From Isoetes taiwanensis (taxonomy: Eukaryota > Streptophyta > Lycopodiopsida > Isoetales > Isoetaceae), in NCBI GenBank assembly GCA_021234155.1, contig JAJEKV010000032.1:2202783-2266782 (forward strand): 64,000 nt of DNA. The letters run 5' to 3'. The notes below the pieces were generated by a model, which ran no database searches, was not told where the DNA came from, and saw nothing but the letters and a program-made list of their open reading frames with translations. Positions within the stretch are counted from its first letter, which is position 1; each line of letters opens with the position of its first letter. Position numbers and translations under genes: made by a program. Positions 56,908-64,000 of this stretch are shown here, one piece after another.

Positions 56908-57103
56908 CAAGGTATGGCTTAAGAAGGGGATAAACACCCCTGCTCGCCCATTACCTCCGATAAACGGGCTTGCCCGGATAAACACCCCTGAGGGCCCATT
57001 ACCTCAAATAAAGAGGCGAGCCTGTTTATCTGAGGTAATGGGCGAGCAGGGGTGTTTATCCCCGTTAACCGGACAGGCAAGCTGCCTCATCCATACCTAG
57101 GAT
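56908..57103. mobile_element. Foldback element (MITE-like)
   Basis: Core arms of 49 bp (56926-56974 and 57015-57063) pair with three mismatches, starting GGGGATAAACACCCCTGCTC and ending TGTTTATCCCC. Weaker outer pairing reaches CCAAGGTATGG (from about 56908) and CCATACCTAGG (to about 57103). Within it, GATAAACACCCCTG...GCCCATTACCTC is also a direct repeat (56929 and 56977). No transposase is present. Confidence 0.8.
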
Positions 57104-57104
57104 C

Positions 57105-57900
57105 TGAGTTTCCATAGCTCAGTTATCGCAGCTTCGCAGGGCCAAAGATTGGTTATCAGAAGTCCAGAGTTCGGTTATCAAGTCCTAGCCTGGATTATCA
57201 GCATGTGAGGCTGAATCCAGGGCAAAAAAATTCTTTCGAAGCTGAATCCAGGGCAAAGTTGCAACGCCGCTGCTCCTTTTCCTGTTTCCACTTGCCTGTT
57301 ATGCCCTATCACAGGGCAGTAATCAATGGACAGGGATGCGCTGATCTGAAAGCCTGTCGGTTAAGAACTTGTACACCTACACATCTTTAAGGCTGCAAAT
57401 TGGTACGTAATATTGCACTATCCTTATTGTTATTTTTGGATCATTGGATCCAAGCATAGTTCCATGAATATGTCAAATCAAGGGCTGCGCAATTTCCACA
57501 TCAGACCCACGTATAAGCTTGCGCACCTCATACGGCTATTATACCTATATACATACATGGTATACTTCAGTCTATACACATAGAAAATGCACGAACACCA
57601 TTGCAAAAGACACATAAGAACAAAGAAGAGTGAAGAACAGATAAGAACTTAGAGTCAAGAGCTGGCATTTACTCAGAACCTGCCTTAGCACAAACAACAC
57701 TGCAATTTCAGTAGAAATTTCAGCACAAAGTAAGTACATGCTTGAACAACAAAACTCAGCAAACTAGGTTCCCAAATTTGCTCAAAGAAGAACTGCAACA
57801 CGGGAGACAGTCCTAGCTTATCTCCATCCGAACAAGATTCTGGATTATCTTGTACAGTCATGTCTATCCTGAGCCCCATCGCCAGCAACAATCCCTGGAA
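57105..57900. other. No supported gene
   Basis: Short repeats only, for example GCTGAATCCAGGGCAAA near 57210 and 57240. No coding evidence. Confidence 0.35.
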
Positions 57901-57970
57901 ACCATAGCCATAGCTGGAAACCCAGTAGCCATAGCTGGAAACCGAGTAGCCATAGCTAGAAACCGAGTAT
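57897..57970. repeat. Tandem repeat of about 21 bp
   Basis: CCATAGCTGGAAACCGAGTAG and variants occur three to four times. Confidence 0.75.
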
Positions 57971-58109
57971 ATATCCAAACCCCAGCAAGCCAAGCTTCAT
58001 GCAAAAAATCGGCCACACTAGAAGGCTCCATAAGGCTCCAGAGCCTTCTATTTTATGCCGCCCAAGCGAGGCAGAAGCTGCCTCTTCGCAGTTGAAAACC
58101 ACACATCCT

Positions 58110-58395
58110 CTGCCCTGTAGCTGATTGTAAAAGAAGAAAGAAAATGTTTTTGCAGTCACCATTGTAAAAGAAGAAACAAAATGTTTTTGCAGTCAGCACA
58201 GGAGATGACGTTCATCCGCTTCTGAACCTCCAAACCACCCAGCTTGGCTTAGCATGCTTCCACATCAACCGCCCCATTCTATCTGTTCTTCTATATCTGA
58301 AGCCCTACCTGCCACTGAAGTGCGTGAAATCCTGTGCGTAATCTAAAGCACAGCTTGTGCTGCATAATCTAAAGCACAGCTTGTAAACCTCACCA
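58110..58395. repeat. Two short tandem duplications
   Basis: GTAAAAGAAGAAASAAAATG then TTTTTGCAGTCA occurs at about 58127 and 58164. TAATCTAAAGCACAGCTTGT occurs at about 58339 and 58365. No gene is seen between 57970 and 59396. Confidence 0.7.
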
Positions 58396-59396
58396 ATCGT
58401 CGAGCTTGTAAACCTCGCCTTACAAAATCCGAAACAGGGGCCACAGCAGAAAGGAAGTGCCGAATTTATCCTGCAACATTAGAAACAGAGGATGGTCACA
58501 ATTTCAGGGCCGTTCTTGGCATGCCATATGCAGAGCAGAATCCAAATGAGGAGCAGCACCATCTGGCCGTCCGGCATGGGCGCCATCTCCCCAGGCACAT
58601 GGGAGGGTCGATCAGCCGCCCAACATGCTCGGACTTCACAGCATCAATCGCCACTTCCCAGCAGACGACCATGGAGGAGAACAAAGCCTAAACAATTTTT
58701 TTCAAAACCCCCATATGTCGGGCAACCATTACCAAAATCATACTCCACGGATAATTTGCAAACCTTATTGATACGTAATATTATGACCTATTAGTTTAGT
58801 TTTTTTTTTCCCTCTTGCTTTCTCATGTTTCTTAGAAAAAACTATCTTAGCTAGTAAAAAAAAAAAAGGACTCTTCCTTTAAAGAGTCCAGTAAGGGTAT
58901 GGTCATTTGAACAGGTCGGCATGAACTACTACCTGTCGACATGAACGGTCCAAAATTGAAGCTGTCTTTCCAAAAACCAGAGGGCTTGTGCAAACAGAGT
59001 GAACCCAAAGTTAACTTCAAATTGATGTCCAAGCCCAAAATCCCAACAAAACTACACCACTATTGTTTGCCGTATGTCAGCTCAGCTAATAGATGTCGTC
59101 AATCCTCCCATTGAACAAAATCATGATCAACAAAAAGCATCCTCCTCTGATCTGCCCAACTGGTTAAAAATAGCATCCTCCCATGAGCTGTCCAATTGGT
59201 GAACAAAGACTTCTTGATATGCAGTTCATTACAAAATGAAAGACATAAAGAGGATAAAAGTTCTATACTGCTAGAGACGTTCATGAGTGTATACTGGCTA
59301 CTCAGATATTGAGTTGCAGCCACTGAAAGACTTTGCTTCACATGTCAACGAACATGGTGCGGCTTGGCTTCAACATGTCAAGAGATGGTGCACATG

Positions 59397-62103
59397 TCAA
59401 GTAACAGCACCATGCATCAGAAACAGCCCTTCGAACGACCCAAGCCATAGACTCCATGCATAGTCGTCCTTGGCCCCATCCCTTCCTCCTGCACCCAAAA
59501 ACAATAACATCCTTGAAGAGCGCTTATTATTAAATTGCCATTGAAAACAAAAAATGAATACCATAATAGGATGTATGCCAACAAAATGTCGTCATAGGAG
59601 AAAAAACGGCCCCCCCTTTTTGTGAATGAAGCAGCCTCCCAGACGGTATACTCCAAATTCTAACTGCACTATCCTCTCCACCTGCCAACAAACAACCTTT
59701 TCCAGATATGCAACTATGCCATCAACCCAAGGGAAAAGCATGGGATAGTTGTATCCAACCTGAAGTAAGAAGCATTCCCCTCGGATCAATACCCATACCT
59801 AGTTTCATATGTGTATTCTTATGGCCTTCAAAATATCGGACTGCTTGAGTTGGCATTCTAAGGTCCCATAGACATATCTGAACATCGTAAAAGTCAGAAC
59901 TTTGCTGTTCACTCTATCATTTAAATTCTTGGAGTAATCCTGCACTCAATTTGATAACTAAGCAAAAATTCAAGAGGGTAGAATAAATCTGCTCTTCTAG
60001 GACTTTCCTTCACGCATAGGCCTCTATCATTTTTATATTAAAAAATTCTTTCATTTTTAAGGAACGGAATAGAAGGAAAGGCTGCAGGTATAATATTAGG
60101 GTGCTAGCACTTATACCTGCAGGTGGGGGTGTTGAAGAAGTGTACCTGCAGGTGTATTTTCCAGCATTCAAAGTGCTAGCACCCGAACCTGAATTTGCTC
60201 AGTCTTCCTACTGATATGGTCAGCTCCACTCGATCACCATGAATGGCATTCTTAGTTGAAACTAGATAGAAAATACTCAAATGCTCACATGGCTGTTCAT
60301 GGCACTTGCAAGCAGATAACGGTCATCAAGTGGTAAAATCTCCAAACTGCAGGGCATGCCGCACATTACAGCTTTTAGTTGTTAGACACCATCTTCAATT
60401 ATAAAATGATAAAAGGTTAAGACCTCTACTGCAACCTACTAGAAAGCAATTTTGAACCACATAAGTAATTCGAAAAGGCCTTGTTACCTGCAAACAGCTG
60501 AACCCATTTGTATAGCTTTAGACTTCGAACTTTGTCCATATTGACCCTGTATTTTGAAAGTAAGGTCAGAAGCTTAGGGAAAAAACAAAATTAACAGTAA
60601 TTCAGCAAATTATGTGGCAAATGAAATCCTTACGGAAAAGAATATACTGTTGTCTTTAGACGTAAACATACGATTACTGCGACTTGGTCTCCTGTGGGAG
60701 GGTAGCAATGCCTCATTTTCAATTACCGACGGTGACTCTCGGATATCAAACGGATAGATGTAACCATTGCGAAAGCCGGCATAAATGATGTTTCCCTGCC
60801 ATTCTAACGCAAGTTAAAGCTTCTCAGAAAAGGTAAAGTTTTGGAATAGAAACATGTGCTTGTCATCATACATAATTACCAAGAATTTTTGGGATAGACA
60901 ATCACTTTTACTGTGACATATCCATGTCATTGGACGCCTCTCTAGATCAATCATGCAAACCCCCTTGCTTGTACCTAGCAAGACATGTAGCTCATTTTCA
61001 ATAGAAAACGTTGACATTCGCATCCTTTGCTCCTAAATTATGCTATAAAATTGCCCAAAACATACCAACGCATGCCTTTGTCCTGTCATAATTGCAATCA
61101 GAGGCCCAGAAACTACAGTCAGATGACCAAAACTGTACACTTGAGAGAGTCTGGTTTTGCCCATTCAAGTGCATTAGATGCATAGCACCACCACTTTCTC
61201 CAGATCCTAGCGATGTCATACTGAGATTGTTATGGAAAATTTATGGCCCATATCACAAAGAATATACATAATACAAGAGAAGGATACATGAAACGCTGAG
61301 ATGAAAGATCAGGGTTTCTTGTGAGGGCCTTGACAGAGGTTATCTCAGAGCCAGTGTATAATGGAGGAAGCCATGATGTCTGGAAGACCTTGGGAAGTGG
61401 TGTTTCCCTTTCTCCTCGTAGTTTCGAGTTGCTTCTGAGACATTGACGAGGTAGAAGAAACATGCCCCCAGAGTCGTCATATCCAGTAGTCTTGTAAATC
61501 CTTTGCGTTTTCGAAAACATGTACTGTCAGAAGCTGAGTCTAAAGACAATATCAAACTAGATCATTGAAGGATTACCCAAGTCTACCATTGCTTCCACCA
61601 GCGAGGAGAAAATCTGAATCGGTTAAACCAGTGCTAGTCTGCAGCATCAAATTAACTTGCTCTAAAGCACCATCAAAGCAAGAGTTCCCTCCTCCATATT
61701 CCCAAACCTGCAAAAATTTGAAAAGGCTTACGTTTTGGTTTACCGTAAGCCAATTTAGTTTGTTATACCCTGGGTTGCGCAGCGTGTGCTTCCAGAAATT
61801 GCCGCTGAAAATAAGTGGATTGCCCAACAAGTTCTCGCTTATATACCAGCTCCAGAATATCTTTGCGTGAATTTGATGTACATGACTGCACAGGGCTTGT
61901 ATCCACCCTTTCCTGTTTAACAACCAGCTCAAAATACAAAAAATCAAAATCTGTGCCATGCTAGGTTTGAAGAGACTAAAAACCTGCACTGATTTTGTAG
62001 TTTTCTGTTGCTTTCTCCGGTGCGAGATTGGAAAGTACCTATTTCGTTCGGAGTCAAAATAAAATCCTGGAAGCTCTGAAAAGTCCCGAGAATGAGCAGG
62101 CAT
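59397..62103 (-). CDS. DCAF4: DCAF4-like WD40 protein, about 12 exons
   Basis: Substrate receptor type of CUL4-DDB1 ubiquitin ligases, inferred from the family. Exons (minus): 62103-61984, 61912-61769, 61707-61577, 61500-61288, 61220-61070, 61032-60880, 60795-60634, 60546-60488, 60346-60289, 59877-59760, 59681-59608, and a last exon from about 59488 or 59511 to the TGA at 59397. All junctions up to exon 11 keep phase with GT-AG sites. The N-terminus ELPGFYFDSERNRYFPI is the DCAF4 signature. Later landmarks are SLGSGESGGAMH, SSDCSFWASDCNYD, VLLGTSKGVCMIDLERRP, GNIIYAGFRNGYIYPFDIRE, ICLWDLRMPTQAVRYFEGHK, SGGEDSAVRIWSIPSG and the C-terminal WLGSFEGLFLMHG. Predicted length is about 490 residues, normal for plants. 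The exon 11-12 junction is unsettled because of a G7 run (plus-strand C run 59610-59616). Confidence 0.85.
60099..60184. repeat. Foldback inside a DCAF4 intron
   Basis: GGGTGCTAGCAC (60099-60110) pairs with GTGCTAGCACCC (60173-60184). Inside, ACCTGCAGGT occurs twice as its own palindrome. It lies in the intron between exons 9 and 10. Confidence 0.75.
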
Positions 62104-62257
62104 TTAAATCCGCAGCTTCGGAAATTATTCATGCTTACCTGTTGGCATAGCTGAAGATACAAGTGATTGGAAGATTCAGCAACTCCTTAAACCTAAGTTT
62201 CTATTCTCGTTCCTATGGATTGACAAGGAAAATTGCTTTTGATCATGGATCCTCGTT

Positions 62258-62303
62258 CCTTTTCAGCATGGTTGCCCCTAAACGGCAAACCATGCTGAAA
62301 AGG
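62258..62303. repeat. Hairpin upstream of the DCAF4-like gene
   Basis: CCTTTTCAGCATGGTTGCC pairs with GGCAAACCATGCTGAAAAGG around a 7-base loop, with one extra A. It is 155 bp before the start codon, in the promoter or leader. Confidence 0.8.
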
Positions 62304-62466
62304 TAAAGAGCATATTCTGGGTATATTATATAGCTAAATATGTTTTGTGACTAATATTGGGATCGTCCGTCCAGCTTTGCAATTTAACCGTCCAACATTC
62401 CAAATTGTCGGTTCTCCTTCCGTCCAAGAAAATCACGATATTGGATTTTGGCCGACACGATTATCC

Positions 62467-62582
62467 CCAACCGGAATTTGTAGGTCTTTATGAAAGTGAA
62501 GAAAAATATATGATGTGGAATGCCCAACTGGAATTTGTAGGTCTTTATTTATGAAAGTGAAGAAAAATATGTGATGTGGAAT
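62467..62582. repeat. 57-bp tandem duplication
   Basis: CGGAATTTGTAGGTCTTTAT and the following bases recur as CTGGAATTTGTAGGTCTTTA, with four inserted bases in the second copy. Confidence 0.8.
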
Positions 62583-62589
62583 GTATGCT

Positions 62590-63545
62590 CTAAGATTTTG
62601 AATGTTTACGGCCATCGTCGTCGTTGCATGATACACATGCATCATATTCTTTCTTTCCTCAGTTTTCTTCTGTTCTCTGTTTGCCTTTTCTGAACTACTA
62701 TTTTAGAGAGGGGGCATTCGTCTCTCTGTATCTTTTCATAATACTAATCTTAGATTTCCATGGTTTGGGTGGAAGATTGCCTACCCAAGGCATTTGCGCT
62801 GGCCTATTTACTTATGGGTGAACATAGTCGGTGCTGGTTTGATTCAGATGGTGAGTTTTTGCTGGGTTTGAGTTCTGGATCTGCAATGAGATGATTCACA
62901 CAACCTCTATCTTTGGTCTTGCGCTCCCAATCTTGATCTTGTGCTCCCAATCATGTATCCTGGACAGAGGTCTACAGTAGAAAAACAGAGCACCCAATCA
63001 TGCATCCTGGCCAAAGGCCTGTGGTAAAAAAAACAAAGTATTTGCATCTGCTAATATTTAAATAAGTAAATTTCAGGTTAGTGTCCCGTTTGACACATCT
63101 AATAGCAGGAAGGAGCTGGTTAAGTTCTTAGAAATCCAATTAGGTTGGGAAGGAGAAGGAAAATTTCTGATATGGTCCATAAAGTTTGCCCAACACTTTT
63201 TGTGACTTGCCTCTTCTCTGTTCTTCTCGCCATGGTAAAGCCACTCCATTCTTGGGAGCTTAAGAAAGCTTGAATTATTTTTTTTTTTTTAAATGCTTTG
63301 TTTGTGCTTGAACATCGTGCCTTGAGCATTGGGAGTGTGGAACATCAGCACTGTAACTTGGAGAGAGAGAGAGCATGCTCTTTATCTTTGTATCTCTGTT
63401 CTACTTGGTTATTACTCTATCCATTTTGAAATGCCTAGTATGCAGTTTGGATCATAACGAGACCAATTTGTAGCCACATTGCTGCTCGTTTTTTCAAAAT
63501 CATTATTTCATGTTTTGTTATAAACGTCGATTAGAAGCATTGGTT
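62590..63545. other. No supported gene
   Basis: A direct repeat (TGCTCCCAATC, then CCAATCATGYATCCTGG) lies at 62920-63015, and a GA run at 63362-63373. No gene seen. Confidence 0.35.
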
Positions 63546-63610
63546 AGGTGTGGCGTCCCAAGATAATATATATACAATATAAATACATGTATCATACGGC
63601 CATGTCACTA

Positions 63611-63760
63611 GTACATGTCGAGTACGACGACATGTACAAGAGTACCGTAAGGGTTGTACCATGGGGCACAACCATTAGAACCTATTATATTGCACATGTC
63701 TATAAACATGTGAATATAATCTATATTGCCACGTGGCAATACCCCATATGAGTCATATGG
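63611..63760. repeat. Chain of five short palindromes
   Basis: In order: GTACATGTCG/CGACATGTAC (63611-63637), GGTTGT/ACAACC (63652-63673), CACATG/CATGTG (63693-63712), ATTGCCACGTGGCAAT (63725-63740, perfect, with a G-box core) and CCATATG/CATATGG (63744-63760). It may belong to an LTR or other element starting near 63548 (TGTGGCGTCCC), but the other end lies outside the window. Confidence 0.6.
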
Positions 63761-63920
63761 CCCATTAGACCTAACCCTAAAAGCGTGGAGTTAAAGAGGC
63801 ATGAACCTTACAAGTGACCTTTTTTGAAGTCCAGCCTCATAAGCGTGCATTGCAGTAGCACCTGACAAATTCCAGTTTTCCAGTACCAGAGAAGCTCGCA
63901 TTCCAAATCATTTCAGCAGC

Positions 63921-63960
63921 ATGAATGCAGTCTGGGGAATGGGAGCCAGCCAAAGATCTG
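63921..63960 (+). CDS. Possible first exon at window edge
   Basis: ATG at 63921 opens MNAVWGMGASQRS and reaches a strong splice donor (CTG^GTGAGT at 63961). The rest would lie beyond the window. Nothing else supports it, and the palindrome-rich sequence upstream may belong to a mobile element. Confidence 0.25.
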
Positions 63961-64000
63961 GTGAGTGGACACATTGCATTTACAATTAGCTATAGATGAC

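Overview
This window is nuclear DNA of a land plant. It carries exons of plant gene families (PLS-type pentatricopeptide repeat genes, an MBD9-like PHD/WHIM gene, a DCAF4-type WD40 gene, a DUF7054 gene, an AP2/ERF remnant), a full-length plant L1 retrotransposon with a DUF4283-type ORF1, plant-style SINEs and GT-AG introns. The AT-rich, gene-poor layout with many decayed fragments, and two intronless genes of bacterial or fungal family type, suggest a fern or another seed-free plant. That taxonomic guess is inference.

Layout. 1-8 kb: AT-rich repeats, a reverse-strand SINE, a PPR pseudogene (3.1-4.0 kb) and the 3' end of a LINE (6.05-6.8 kb, minus). 8-13 kb: a possible exon, a tRNA-like SINE head, then two intact intronless minus-strand genes, a spherulin-4/GH135-like secreted glycosidase (9.8-10.5 kb) and an HD-domain phosphohydrolase (12.2-12.8 kb), with an AP2/ERF relic between. 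13-20 kb: exons of an unrecognised gene, a foldback element, a structured non-coding element (16.26-17.16 kb), a 316-residue unknown protein (18.3-19.2 kb, minus) and a 29-bp minisatellite. 20-28 kb: a PPR relic, a 147-bp foldback, a broken DUF7054 gene and a repeat-segment-repeat duplication. 29-40 kb: a second LINE 3' end, scattered exons of an MBD9-like gene with a nonsense mutation, a WD40 (DCAF8-like) scrap, a PPR scrap, two palindromic minisatellite arrays, a perfect 87-bp hairpin, a 969-bp tandem duplication and the last exon of an asparaginyl-tRNA synthetase. 41.8-42.85 kb: a tandem one-and-a-half copy of the structured element. 45-47 kb: phase-consistent exons of an unrecognised gene. 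49.75-56.73 kb: a complete L1 (about 7.0 kb) on the minus strand with poly(A) and a 10-bp target-site duplication. 56.9-62.1 kb: a foldback element and an apparently functional 12-exon DCAF4-like gene (minus). 62-64 kb: hairpins, short repeats and a possible first exon.

Functional picture. Only the DCAF4-like gene, the spherulin-4-like gene, the HD gene and perhaps the 316-residue protein look intact. Most of the rest is transposon-derived or pseudogenic. The most unusual signal is a family of multi-hairpin non-coding elements whose stems change in a compensatory way between copies and whose two ends can pair. They share an apical stem-loop with the 3' ends of the LINEs in the same window, which suggests a non-coding element that uses a LINE reverse transcriptase, or a new structured-RNA transposon class.
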